NCBI GenBank assembly: GCA_031418455.1
Contig: JANOXJ010000048.1
Span: 1-12,036 of the forward strand
Length of the DNA stretch: 12,036 nt
Direction: 5' to 3'
Origin: JANNVZ01 sp031418455
GTDB taxonomy: Bacteria > Bacteroidota > Bacteroidia > Flavobacteriales_D > Sanyastnellaceae
In this document: positions 5,382-12,036 of the stretch, piece by piece
How the letters are laid out: every line of letters begins with the position of its first letter
How positions within the stretch are numbered: position 1 is the stretch's first letter
The notes under the pieces: generated by a model
The model's input: the letters and a program-made list of their open reading frames with translations, nothing else
Databases searched by the model: none
Told to the model about the DNA's origin: nothing
Program-made: the position numbers and the translations under genes

Positions 5382-6608
5382 TTATTCAAAATCAGTATAC
5401 AGCAAATATTTTTTGCGCATTTGCTTATAGACTGTCACATCTGCTTGCCACGTTTGGCGCAAGGCCATAGAGGTAGTGCCGGCTATTATTTGTTTGCGCA
5501 CTACATCGGTTCCGGCCAGTTGGTCAAAGAATTTTTCATTGGTGAAGAATTTTGTTTTATCTGCACATTTTTCATAGATGCCTATGAGCCACTCCAGGTA
5601 CAACTCGCGAGAGGAGGTGATGTAAAAATCGCCAAACTCTTGCAAATTATGACCTGTACATTTTTTGCCCTCATGCGGTGGGTCGGTAGCTACGCCCGCT
5701 ATGTCTTTTGGTGTAAACTCAAAAGTGCCTGTGCTGTTGCCAGGGTAGCCTATGGCCTGAAAAGGCAAATCTGTGCCGCGCCCCACACTTACTGTAGTGC
5801 CCTCAAACCAACAGAGCGAGGGGTATAGGTACACGGCCGACATATTGGGCAGGTTAGGCGATGGTTTTACAGGCAGGTTGTACAAATCGCTGTGCGAGTA
5901 GCCTTGGCAGGGTATTACAGTTAGTTTGCATTTTATCTTGTCTTTTAACCAGCCTTCGCCATTTATCATTTGGGCCAGTTCGCCCACTGTGCAGCCATGC
6001 ACCACAGGTATTGGGTGCATGCCTACAAAACTTTTGTACTCTGGTTTTAGCACCGGCCCGTCCACGTAAAATCCGTTGGGATTGGGGCGGTCCAGCACCA
6101 GCACTTCTTTGCCCAACTCAGCACCGACTTCCATTATATAATGCATGGTAGATATGTAGGTGTAAAATCGTGCACCTACATCTTGTATGTCAAACACCAT
6201 TATGTCCACATCCTTTAGCATTTCTGCTGAGGGTTTTTTGTTTTTGCCATAAAGCGAAATGAGTGGCAGGCCTGTTTTAGCGTCTTTTCCGTCTTTAATG
6301 TGCTCGCCTGCACCAGCCTCGCCTCTAAAACCATGCTCCGGGGCAAAAACCTTTACCACCTGCACTCCCATGCTAAGCAATGTGTCTACCAAATGCGCAT
6401 GGCCTATGGTACTAGTAGGGTTGGCCACCACGGCTACTCTCTTGTTCTTCAACAATGGCAGGTACATTTGGGTGCGCGCTGCACCTACTTTCAATGTATC
6501 GTTTACTTCCAGTGCTTTGGCCGGAAATACACGCACAGCGTTGTTTTGAGCATTTGTGCAGCTCTGGGTCAATATGGAAATAAGCAGTATAAAACCAATC
6601 TTTTTCAT
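5382..6608 (-). CDS. namZ: NamZ-like exo-beta-N-acetylmuramidase (DUF1343, GH171), lipoprotein
   Basis: A 408-residue protein of the DUF1343 family, whose characterised member NamZ of Bacillus subtilis removes MurNAc from the non-reducing end of peptidoglycan fragments. Signal peptide MKKIGFILLISILTQSC has a somewhat atypical lipobox (TQSC, Cys17). Conserved blocks are KRVAVVANPTS (56-66), VFAPEHGFRGEAGAGE (87-102, containing the Glu proposed as catalytic in the family), SLYGKNKKPS, MVFDIQDVGARFYTYISTM (137-155), VLDRPNPNG (171-179), HPIPVVHGCTVGELA and SVGRGTDLPF. Length is normal for the family. ATG 6608 is preferred over an in-frame TTG three codons upstream because that TTG lies inside the promoter-like CACATTTG box. 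Expected role: periplasmic cell-wall turnover or recycling. No recycling kinase or transporter is adjacent, apart from the divergent permease at 6689, whose substrate is unknown. Confidence 0.88.
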   Translation of the reverse strand: MKKIGFILLISILTQSCTNAQNNAVRVFPAKALEVNDTLKVGAARTQMYLPLLKNKRVAVVANPTSTIGHAHLVDTLLSMGVQVVKVFAPEHGFRGEAGAGEHIKDGKDAKTGLPLISLYGKNKKPSAEMLKDVDIMVFDIQDVGARFYTYISTMHYIMEVGAELGKEVLVLDRPNPNGFYVDGPVLKPEYKSFVGMHPIPVVHGCTVGELAQMINGEGWLKDKIKCKLTVIPCQGYSHSDLYNLPVKPSPNLPNMSAVYLYPSLCWFEGTTVSVGRGTDLPFQAIGYPGNSTGTFEFTPKDIAGVATDPPHEGKKCTGHNLQEFGDFYITSSRELYLEWLIGIYEKCADKTKFFTNEKFFDQLAGTDVVRKQIIAGTTSMALRQTWQADVTVYKQMRKKYLLYTDFE

Positions 6609-6614
6609 CGTGTG

Positions 6615-6646
6615 CAAATGTGTGATGTGTGTTATTACATTTCAAA
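6615..6646 (-). promoter_or_regulatory. Possible promoter of namZ
   Basis: On the minus strand TTTG (complement of 6643-6646) is followed after 20 bases by CACATTTG (complement of 6615-6622), one mismatch from TAnnTTTG, and then after 6 bases by the ATG. The spacing fits the Bacteroidota consensus. The transcript would have little or no leader. Confidence 0.4.
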
Positions 6647-6658
6647 CACCGCACCACA

Positions 6659-6666
6659 TACTTTTG
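6659..6666 (+). promoter_or_regulatory. -7 promoter box for the permease-hydrolase operon
   Basis: TACTTTTG is an exact TAnnTTTG match, 22 bases before the permease start and divergent from the namZ promoter. The same nonamer TACTTTTGG occurs before the genes at 2051 and 11576. No convincing -33 TTTG is visible at the expected distance. Confidence 0.45.
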
Positions 6667-6688
6667 GCCATTATCCTTTTCATAATAA

Positions 6689-8212
6689 TTGAATCTTTCT
6701 AAATTCATATCCAATCGTATTTTAAAAAGCGATGACAAGAGCCAAATATCTAGGCCCATAGTGCGCATAGCCACTGTGGGCATAGCTATTGGGGTGGCGC
6801 TTATGTTGCTTAGTCTGGCCGTGGTAAAGGGTTTTCAGCAAGAAATTAGGAACAAAGTCATTGGTTTTGGCTCGCACTTTCAGGTTACTGCTAACGAGCG
6901 TAGCTATAGCCGCGACTCGCAGCGCCTGCAGTTAGACCCTCAGGTGTATACCTCACTTAAAAATACACCTGATGTAAAACATGTGCAGGTGTTTGCCACC
7001 AAACCAGGTATTATAGAAACTAAGGAGGCCTTGCAGGGTGTCATTATTAAAGGGGTAGATAAAGATTTTGATTGGGGATTTTTAGAGCAAAACCTGGTAG
7101 CGGGCACGGTACTTAGCACCGACTCTGCCGATAAAAAGTATGAAGTAATAATAAGTGCATACATAGCCAAGCGCATGAAACTGGCCGTAGGAGACAAAAC
7201 CAGCATGTACATTTTTAATGATCAGGCTGACCCGCGCCAACGCAATTTTATCGTAAAGGGTATATATGAAACAGGGCTAGAAGATTTTGATGCGCAATTT
7301 GTTTTTGTGAGCATAGCCCACGTGCAGCGCTTGTCTGGCTGGGGTTTGCGACTAGAGGCTCAGTTAGACAGCAGTTGTTTTGGGGGAATAATTCCTGTGG
7401 GGGCATTTGCATTTGGTGGCGATGGAGATTTTGTTTTTCAATGGTCCGACAGCACTTGGGAAGGTGAGGGTCCGCATGCTTTTGAAACCAACCACGACTC
7501 TACTATACAAGTAGTAGTAACCGACCAAATGGAAACTGTGCCTGACACAGCATGGTTAACTGTAAATTATTTAGATGATAGTTCCACAGATGTTTGCAGG
7601 CCTTTTGAAACAAGCATTAAAACAGCGGGTGGTAGCGACAAATATTACATTGGCGGGTATGAGGTGCTCATATCAGGCTACGATAAATTAATGGAAGCTG
7701 ACGATCAGATTTTTGCTTCGCTTACTACCAAGTTTTTGCAAACTCAAAAAATTACTGATCGCAATCCTGAAATTTTTTCGTGGTTAGAAATGCTGGACAT
7801 CAATGTGTACATCATCATCATTCTTATGGTTTTTATTTCCATAGTAAATATGACATCGGCACTGCTCATTATTATATTAGAAAGGCAAAACATGATAGGC
7901 ACTCTTAAGGCCCTTGGTATACAAGACAAATCCGTGATGACCATTTTTATTCGCAATGCAGTTTCTATAATAGGAAAGGGCATGCTTTGGGGCAATGTTA
8001 TTGGTATTGGGTTTGCTTTTTTGCAATGGAAATTTGGAGTAGTAAGTCTAAATCCTGAAACTTATTATGTAGACAAAGTACCTGTGTCGCTTGATATGCT
8101 CAATTTTCTATTATTAAATATTGCCACCCTTGTGGTGTGTTCCATATGCATGGTAGTGCCTGCATTATATGTTTTAAAAATTTCGCCTGTTAAAGCCATG
8201 CGATTTAGCTAA
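6689..8212 (+). CDS. FtsX/LolE-type ABC transporter permease with inserted Ig/PKD-like domain
   Basis: A 507-residue inner-membrane protein of the MacB/LolE/FtsX class, likely working with an ABC ATPase and possibly in lipoprotein release. The N-terminus MNLSKFISNRIL is family-typical. TM1 is about residues 25-47, followed by a periplasmic MacB-PCD-like domain, then TM2 371-397, TM3 423-447 and TM4 471-497 (the FtsX domain, with ERQNMIGTLKALG at 398-410). Relatives are usually about 400 residues; the excess is an insertion at roughly residues 221-318 (bases 7349-7642), between HVQRLSGWG and YYIGGYEVLI. It has Ig/PKD/SprB-like character: AFAFGGDGDFVFQWSD, STIQVVVTDQ and PDTAWLTVNY. The reading frame is intact across it. 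The start is TTG; the codon just upstream is TAA, so no earlier start exists. The gene is 7 bp from the hydrolase and probably co-transcribed. No ATPase gene is in the window. Confidence 0.87.
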   Translation: MNLSKFISNRILKSDDKSQISRPIVRIATVGIAIGVALMLLSLAVVKGFQQEIRNKVIGFGSHFQVTANERSYSRDSQRLQLDPQVYTSLKNTPDVKHVQVFATKPGIIETKEALQGVIIKGVDKDFDWGFLEQNLVAGTVLSTDSADKKYEVIISAYIAKRMKLAVGDKTSMYIFNDQADPRQRNFIVKGIYETGLEDFDAQFVFVSIAHVQRLSGWGLRLEAQLDSSCFGGIIPVGAFAFGGDGDFVFQWSDSTWEGEGPHAFETNHDSTIQVVVTDQMETVPDTAWLTVNYLDDSSTDVCRPFETSIKTAGGSDKYYIGGYEVLISGYDKLMEADDQIFASLTTKFLQTQKITDRNPEIFSWLEMLDINVYIIIILMVFISIVNMTSALLIIILERQNMIGTLKALGIQDKSVMTIFIRNAVSIIGKGMLWGNVIGIGFAFLQWKFGVVSLNPETYYVDKVPVSLDMLNFLLLNIATLVVCSICMVVPALYVLKISPVKAMRFS

Positions 8213-8219
8213 TCAACTA

Positions 8220-9041
8220 TTGAAAAAGTTTTTTGTACATAACCAACTAAAGTTAGAATACCTCACCATTGGCACAGGTGCCGATGTCATTTTTTGTTTT
8301 CATGGTTTTGGCCGAAGGGCCGAAGATTTTCTCATTTTTGAATCTTTGCTTAAGCCCAATCAACGCATGGTAGCCGTTAATTTGTTTGCGCATGAGCAAA
8401 GTTATTTTCCGGAAGAGCGCATAAACAATAGTCCGTTGCAACTGCAGGAGTGGAAGAATATAATGGAAGCATTTTGCACAGAATTGCATATTCAAAATTT
8501 TCATTTACTAGGTTATAGCATGGGGGGCAGGGTGTGCCTTATGACAGTGCAGTGCATGCCTGAGCGTGTAAAATCGCTGTTGCTCATAGCGCCCGATGGA
8601 TTTAAGATAAATCCTCTTTACAAATTTGCCAGTGGCACTGCTTTGGGCAAATGGATTTACCGCGGCATAATTAAAAATCCATTTGCACTTTTTAAAGTTG
8701 CAGGTTTATTGCATACTACTAAGTTACTTCCGGCTAAACTGTATAGGTTTACACATGTGCACCTGGACACGCGCGCCAAGCGACAGCAAGTGCACGATGC
8801 ATGGCTAATATACAAGCGTATGTTTCCGGAATTAAAGACAGTAGCAAAAATTATAAACCAAAATGGTTTGCAGTACAATATGATTTTTGGTGAGCACGAC
8901 TCTATTATAAAACCAAAGCTTGGCGAAAAGTTTAATGGAATATTGGGCACTGACAAACACATGCACACTGTGCCTTCCGGCCATAGGCTGCTCAACGAGA
9001 ATACGCTTAATTACATTCAGGAAAATAATCTTTGGCCTTAG
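8220..9041 (+). CDS. Alpha/beta hydrolase
   Basis: A 273-residue alpha/beta-hydrolase-fold protein. The oxyanion motif FCFHGFGRR is at 25-33, the nucleophile elbow LGYSMGGR has Ser100, the probable acid is Asp227 in IFGEHDSII, and the probable base is His255 in VPSGHRLL, completing a Ser-Asp-His triad. A helical cap region (about 130-215) is rich in basic residues. No signal peptide is seen, so it is probably cytoplasmic. The substrate cannot be deduced: esterase, lipase-like or C-C hydrolase are all possible. The start is TTG, 7 bp after the permease stop, and no ATG precedes the conserved first strand. The last four bases overlap the end of the convergent pseudouridine synthase gene (9038-9041). 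Confidence 0.88.
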   Translation: MKKFFVHNQLKLEYLTIGTGADVIFCFHGFGRRAEDFLIFESLLKPNQRMVAVNLFAHEQSYFPEERINNSPLQLQEWKNIMEAFCTELHIQNFHLLGYSMGGRVCLMTVQCMPERVKSLLLIAPDGFKINPLYKFASGTALGKWIYRGIIKNPFALFKVAGLLHTTKLLPAKLYRFTHVHLDTRAKRQQVHDAWLIYKRMFPELKTVAKIINQNGLQYNMIFGEHDSIIKPKLGEKFNGILGTDKHMHTVPSGHRLLNENTLNYIQENNLWP

Positions 9042-10078
9042 CCACCTTTAGTAGGTGCGCTGGTGTAGCCCTTCCATTTTTCAAGTATTGTTTTCATATC
9101 CTCAGGCAAGTCGTTTTCAAATTGCATCCACTCTCCTGTTTTTGGATGATGAAAGCCTAATGAACGCGCATGCAGCGCCTGACGAGGTAATATCTGAAAA
9201 CAATTATGTATAAATTGTTTGTACTTGGCAAAGGTGGTGCCCTTCAATATCTGGTCGCCTCCATATTCAAAATCGCCAAAAAGGGTATGGCCTATGTGTT
9301 TCATATGCACACGTATTTGGTGCGTGCGGCCGGTTTCCAATTTGCATTCTACCAGTGTTACATACCCCAATCTTTCTAATACTTTGTAATGTGTAACTGC
9401 ATGTTTGCCATGCTCTCCATCTGGAAACACGGTAAATACTTTTCTGTCGCGCAGGCTGCGTCCGGTATTGCCTGTTACGGTGCCGTCTTCTTTTACATCG
9501 CCCCACACCAGGGCCACATATCTGCGCTCTATGGTGCGCTCGTAAAATTGTTTTGACAAGTTGGTAAGTGCAGCATCTGTTTTTGCAATTACCATAACAC
9601 CCGTAGTGTTTTTATCTAATCTATGCACCAGCCCCGGATGCGCATCGCTGCGTATGGGCAGGTTTTGAAAATGATACATCAAAGCATTTACCAATGTGCC
9701 GGTGTAGTTGCCATGCCCCGGATGCACCACCATATTGGCTTGCTTGTTTAGTATTACTATTTCATCATCTTCATATAATATTTCAATAGGTATATTCTCC
9801 GCCACCATTTCCAACTCGCGTATGGGGTAGGGCAACTCTATAGTAACTAAATCAAGGGGTTTTATTTTGTAACTGCTCTTTACCGGCTTGCCACCCACTT
9901 TTACAAAATTGCGGTCGCATGCATCTTGAATACGCGTGCGCGATGTTTTTTCAAGGCGATCGAAAAGAAATTTATCTATACGCATTACGCCTTGTCCTTT
10001 GTCCACCACTATGCGGTGATGTTCAAAAAGATCATCATCATTATCTATTATGGGTTCTTCTTCTAAATCTTCTTTCAT
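9038..10078 (-). CDS. rluD: RluA/RluD-family 23S rRNA pseudouridine synthase
   Basis: A 346-residue RNA-modifying enzyme that isomerises uridine to pseudouridine, most likely in 23S rRNA. An acidic N-terminal stretch is followed by an S4 RNA-binding domain (about 32-90: VMRIDKFLFDRLEKTSRTRI, FVKVGGKPVKSSYKIKPLD). The catalytic domain has DDEIVILNKQANMVVHPGHG (104-123), HRLDKNTTG (152-160, catalytic Asp155) and GRTHQIRVHMKHIGHTLFGD (250-269). The S4 domain and the RLDK signature favour RluD over RluA, but the exact target site cannot be read from sequence. The start is ATG. It overlaps the end of the convergent hydrolase by 4 bp, and no terminator is visible. A possible 45-codon ORF lies 51 bp upstream on the same strand. 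Confidence 0.92.
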   Translation of the reverse strand: MKEDLEEEPIIDNDDDLFEHHRIVVDKGQGVMRIDKFLFDRLEKTSRTRIQDACDRNFVKVGGKPVKSSYKIKPLDLVTIELPYPIRELEMVAENIPIEILYEDDEIVILNKQANMVVHPGHGNYTGTLVNALMYHFQNLPIRSDAHPGLVHRLDKNTTGVMVIAKTDAALTNLSKQFYERTIERRYVALVWGDVKEDGTVTGNTGRSLRDRKVFTVFPDGEHGKHAVTHYKVLERLGYVTLVECKLETGRTHQIRVHMKHIGHTLFGDFEYGGDQILKGTTFAKYKQFIHNCFQILPRQALHARSLGFHHPKTGEWMQFENDLPEDMKTILEKWKGYTSAPTKGG

Positions 10079-10129
10079 GCTCTAAGTAATGGGGTGAAGA
10101 TACGTCACTAATGCCTGTGGATGTACGTT

Positions 10130-10267
10130 TTAGATTTGGCGTATGGTCACAAACCCGCGTTGGCATAGGTGGCAGAGGGTAATTTCCATGCCCATTTTAC
10201 CCTTCTGTTTTTCTAGATTATTGTAAAAATCAGTGCTGTTTTTATTGAAATCATTATGAGTCAGCAT
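10130..10267 (-). CDS. Possible small CxxC protein (45 aa)
   Basis: This minus-strand ORF runs from ATG 10267 to TAA 10130 and encodes 45 residues: it begins MLTHNDFNKNSTDFYNN and ends ITLCHLCQRGFVTIRQI. The composition looks protein-like, and the Cys-x-x-Cys pair could bind a metal. The frame is open for another eleven codons upstream (including FECFRG) back to a TAA, without a normal start. A nearby ATG in another frame (10298) would join it if one base were removed, so it may be the remnant of a slightly longer gene. It occupies most of the 264-bp gap between rluD and the gene at 10343. I do not recognise a family, and an open frame of this length can occur by chance. Confidence 0.35.
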   Translation of the reverse strand: MLTHNDFNKNSTDFYNNLEKQKGKMGMEITLCHLCQRGFVTIRQI

Positions 10268-10342
10268 TCCCCTAAAGCACTCAAATCTTGTTTGACATGC
10301 TTATTTTATTTCATCAAGTTTACATTTTAGAAACCAGCAAGT

Positions 10343-11428
10343 ATGAAAATTTTTACTCAGTTCTTTTTATTAGGGACACTGTCTCTTTTATCCATTGTAT
10401 CCAACGCACAAACTCTAAGCAATATAGAAGCAGTAGAGTATGACAATGTGTATGGAAGATTTCTTGTAGGCAATGGCAATCGTGTTATACAAGTGGATGG
10501 CAATGGTAACGAGGTAGCTTATTTTGGCACGGAACCTAAGGCCGACTATGGCATGGAGGTAATGGGCAATGTGCTATATACCATAGTAGGCAGCGCTGTA
10601 AAAGGCTACGACCTTACCAGTGGCGCACTTGTGTCAACCATCACTATTACAGGTGCCCAATTTCTTAATGGTATGGCTAGCGATGGCGACCACCGAGTTT
10701 GGGTCACAGATTTTAACGCTAAAAAAATTCATGAAATAGATTTTACCAATCTGGCAAGCCCAAGTTTTGTAGAGGTGGTGAGCGCCACAGTAGATACTCC
10801 GAATGGCATTTGTTATGACGAGTTGAACGATAGACTGGTATTTGTAACCTGGACATCGCCCGGAAAAATAAAAGCTATAAGCTTGACAGATTATTCTATG
10901 ACTACCCTCGTTAGCAACGCAGGTGTGGGAAGTATTGATGGTATTGATAATGATGATTATGGCAATTTTTATATCTGCTCATGGTCGCCCGATCAGGTAA
11001 AAAAATACAGCAACGAGTTTGTATTAAATGAAGTAATTACTGTAACGGGCATTCTAAATCCGGCCGACCTGTGCTATGCAGAGGAAATAGACACTCTTGC
11101 TATACCAAGCACTACCAATAGCGTTATTAAGTTTGTAGGTTTTACACCCAGCAAAGTGGAGGTGACAGATGAAAATCCTTTTGGCTTTAACTGCTATCCT
11201 AATCCTGTAACTGACAAAAGTGTACTTTACTTTACCCTTGCAGCAGCAGGTGTTACTACTATCGAAATTTTTGATACACAAGGTAATTTAGCAATGTCAG
11301 TATTAGAAGAAAACTTGCCTGCCGCGCAGCACAAGGTGGTGTTAGGCGATTTAGAATTGGCACATGGCAATTACATTTGGAAAATAACCAGCGGTGCCTA
11401 TAGCTTTACCGCACCGTTTATAAAATAG
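10343..11428 (+). CDS. T9SS-secreted beta-propeller (NHL/SMP-30-like) protein
   Basis: A 361-residue exported protein. Signal peptide MKIFTQFFLLGTLSLLSIVSNA ends before QTLSN. Residues about 25-268 contain repeated blade-like units (VEYDNVYGRFLVGNGNRVIQ, GMASDGDHRVWVTDFNAKKI, GICYDELNDRLVFVTW, GIDNDDYGNFYICSW, YAEEIDTLAIPSTTNSVIKF) in the style of NHL or SMP-30/gluconolactonase propellers. Residues about 280-361 form a T9SS type A sorting domain with CYPNPVTD (284-291), TIEIFDTQGNLAMSV and HGNYIWKIT. It is expected to be a surface or released protein; no catalytic residues can be assigned. The start is ATG 10343; TACATTTT (10321-10328) is an imperfect -7 box. A terminator overlaps the stop codon. 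Confidence 0.87.
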   Translation: MKIFTQFFLLGTLSLLSIVSNAQTLSNIEAVEYDNVYGRFLVGNGNRVIQVDGNGNEVAYFGTEPKADYGMEVMGNVLYTIVGSAVKGYDLTSGALVSTITITGAQFLNGMASDGDHRVWVTDFNAKKIHEIDFTNLASPSFVEVVSATVDTPNGICYDELNDRLVFVTWTSPGKIKAISLTDYSMTTLVSNAGVGSIDGIDNDDYGNFYICSWSPDQVKKYSNEFVLNEVITVTGILNPADLCYAEEIDTLAIPSTTNSVIKFVGFTPSKVEVTDENPFGFNCYPNPVTDKSVLYFTLAAAGVTTIEIFDTQGNLAMSVLEENLPAAQHKVVLGDLELAHGNYIWKITSGAYSFTAPFIK

Positions 11429-11457
11429 TTGTACCCCAACCAGTACAATTGTTTTTT
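11427..11457 (+). terminator. Intrinsic terminator after the beta-propeller gene
   Basis: AGTTGTAC (11427-11434) and GTACAATT (11443-11450) form an 8-bp stem with one G-T wobble and an 8-nt loop, followed by G and six T residues. The stem begins inside the TAG stop codon. Confidence 0.7.
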
Positions 11458-11467
11458 GATTAGTGTA

Positions 11468-11488
11468 ACTCTAGCCTTTGGTTAGAGT
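11468..11488 (+). repeat. Strong hairpin without T-run
   Basis: ACTCTAGCC-TTT-GGTTAGAGT forms a 9-bp stem with one G-T wobble and a 3-nt loop. It lies between two terminators and is not followed by T residues, so it is not itself a terminator. It may be an RNA structural element (inferred). Confidence 0.5.
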
Positions 11489-11515
11489 GCAAGGAAAATT
11501 TGGAAAAGCAATGAG

Positions 11516-11547
11516 CCACTCTTCTTAATTAAGAAGGGTGGTTTTTT
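11516..11547 (+). terminator. Intrinsic terminator upstream of the beta-barrel gene
   Basis: CCACTCTTCTT (11516-11526) and AAGAAGGGTGG (11531-11541) pair over 11 positions with one T-G wobble around an AATT loop, followed by TTTTTTGTTTT. It sits 28 bases before the start codon of the next gene, so it must end RNA made upstream of that gene's own promoter. Confidence 0.75.
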
Positions 11548-11563
11548 GTTTTACAACAATCCA

Positions 11564-11571
11564 TACTTTTG
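11564..11571 (+). promoter_or_regulatory. -7 promoter box of the beta-barrel gene
   Basis: TACTTTTG is an exact TAnnTTTG match only four bases before the ATG at 11576. With the usual 5-7 base offset, transcription would start at or next to the start codon, giving a leaderless mRNA. No -33 TTTG with standard spacing is seen (the nearest, 11545-11548, is 15 bases away). Confidence 0.4.
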
Positions 11572-11575
11572 GACT

Positions 11576-12036
11576 ATGAATCAGAAAGGTATTTATGCAA
11601 CTTTGATGGCGCTGCTCATTTGCACAGGGGTTTTTGCTCAGGTAAAAAGCGATGACGAATACAATGCCACTGCACCTAAAAAAGACAAGCCAAAAAAGGA
11701 TTATAATTTTAAGGAGCACCTTGTATACGGTGGCAACGTTGGTTTGCAACTGAGCAACAGAGGTACCTTCATACGCTTAAATCCGATGGTGGGCTATAAG
11801 CTAACCAGCTGGATGGCCTCGGGCGTGGGTTTCAATTATACCTATTATGGCAATGGCACCAATAGTTACTCTTACTATGGCCCTTCAGTTTGGACACGAA
11901 TAAGGCCTTTTCCATTTATGTATTTGCATACAGAATACAATTATTTGCATGCGAGCTATTATAATGGTGGCATACCCGTGTGGCTGGTAGGTGGTGGTCT
12001 TATAGCTCGCGGTCAGTTTGCTTCGCTAAGTGCTTC
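11576..12036 (+). CDS. Outer-membrane beta-barrel protein, 3' end outside the window
   Basis: The reading frame is open from ATG 11576 to the window edge (153 complete codons). Signal peptide MNQKGIYATLMALLICTGVFA ends before QVKSDD. A Lys-rich hydrophilic linker (KKDKPKKD) follows, then alternating strands rich in Tyr, Gly and Asn (LVYGGNVGLQLSN, FIRLNPMVGYKL, ASGVGFNYTYYGNG, MYLHTEYNYLHASYYNGG, WLVGGGLIARGQ), typical of small Bacteroidota outer-membrane barrels with loops over short turns. No named family can be assigned from the visible part, and its C-terminus is unknown. It is preceded by a terminator and a -7 box, so it probably starts a new transcription unit. Confidence 0.75.
   Translation, partial: MNQKGIYATLMALLICTGVFAQVKSDDEYNATAPKKDKPKKDYNFKEHLVYGGNVGLQLSNRGTFIRLNPMVGYKLTSWMASGVGFNYTYYGNGTNSYSYYGPSVWTRIRPFPFMYLHTEYNYLHASYYNGGIPVWLVGGGLIARGQFASLSA

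Noticed and set aside
5421..6692. Several open frames on the plus strand opposite namZ
   Set aside because: They are antisense shadows: namZ carries conserved family motifs throughout, while these frames have Cys-rich, non-protein-like composition.
10176..10203. Inverted repeat AGGGTAA ... TTACCCT in the rluD-10343 gap
   Set aside because: The loop is 14 nt and the stem only 7 bp, it falls within the candidate small ORF, and no gene upstream on the plus strand needs a terminator there.

Overview
The window looks like chromosomal DNA of a member of the Bacteroidota, probably Chitinophagales/Sphingobacteriales-like. Reasons: three proteins carry type IX secretion (T9SS) C-terminal domains; there are lipoproteins and secreted proteins with short signal peptides; Shine-Dalgarno sites are weak; and several genes are preceded by the phylum's TAnnTTTG -7 promoter element. 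There is no tRNA, rRNA, insertion sequence, integrase or CRISPR array. The organism assignment is inferred from protein families and promoter style only.

Region 1 (10-3632) is the accessory part. It holds two copies in tandem of a three-gene module. Each copy has (i) a small XRE-type helix-turn-helix regulator on the minus strand, (ii) a divergent plus-strand secreted protein starting with a signal peptide and an 'NLVPNxSFE' motif and ending in a T9SS sorting-like domain, and (iii) a short secreted protein resembling the head of a phage-tail-fibre/adhesin. The copies are diverged, so the duplication is old or the modules were acquired separately. Each divergent intergenic region carries an ACA-N4-TGT inverted repeat that may be the regulator's operator. 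The fibre gene of copy 1 stops early compared with copy 2. Copy 2 ends in a strong intrinsic terminator (3597-3632). This is the most unusual content of the window.

Region 2 (3635-6646): pdeM (metallophosphoesterase of the ligase-associated DNA repair group, here without its usual partners) faces three minus-strand genes: a MORN/YwqK-type repeat protein, an unknown lipoprotein and a NamZ-like (DUF1343) exo-N-acetylmuramidase lipoprotein involved in peptidoglycan turnover.

Region 3 (6659-10267): an FtsX/LolE-type ABC permease with an extra Ig/PKD-like domain inside its periplasmic part is followed after 7 bp by an alpha/beta hydrolase, then by a convergent RluD-type pseudouridine synthase. 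A possible 45-residue CxxC mini-gene lies upstream of the latter.

Region 4 (10343-12036): a T9SS-exported beta-propeller protein, a hairpin-rich intergenic region with two terminators, and the start of an outer-membrane beta-barrel protein that runs off the window. No gene-free stretch exceeds 300 bases; the longest (10079-10342, 264 bases) holds the small candidate ORF. Six genes appear to start with GTG or TTG.
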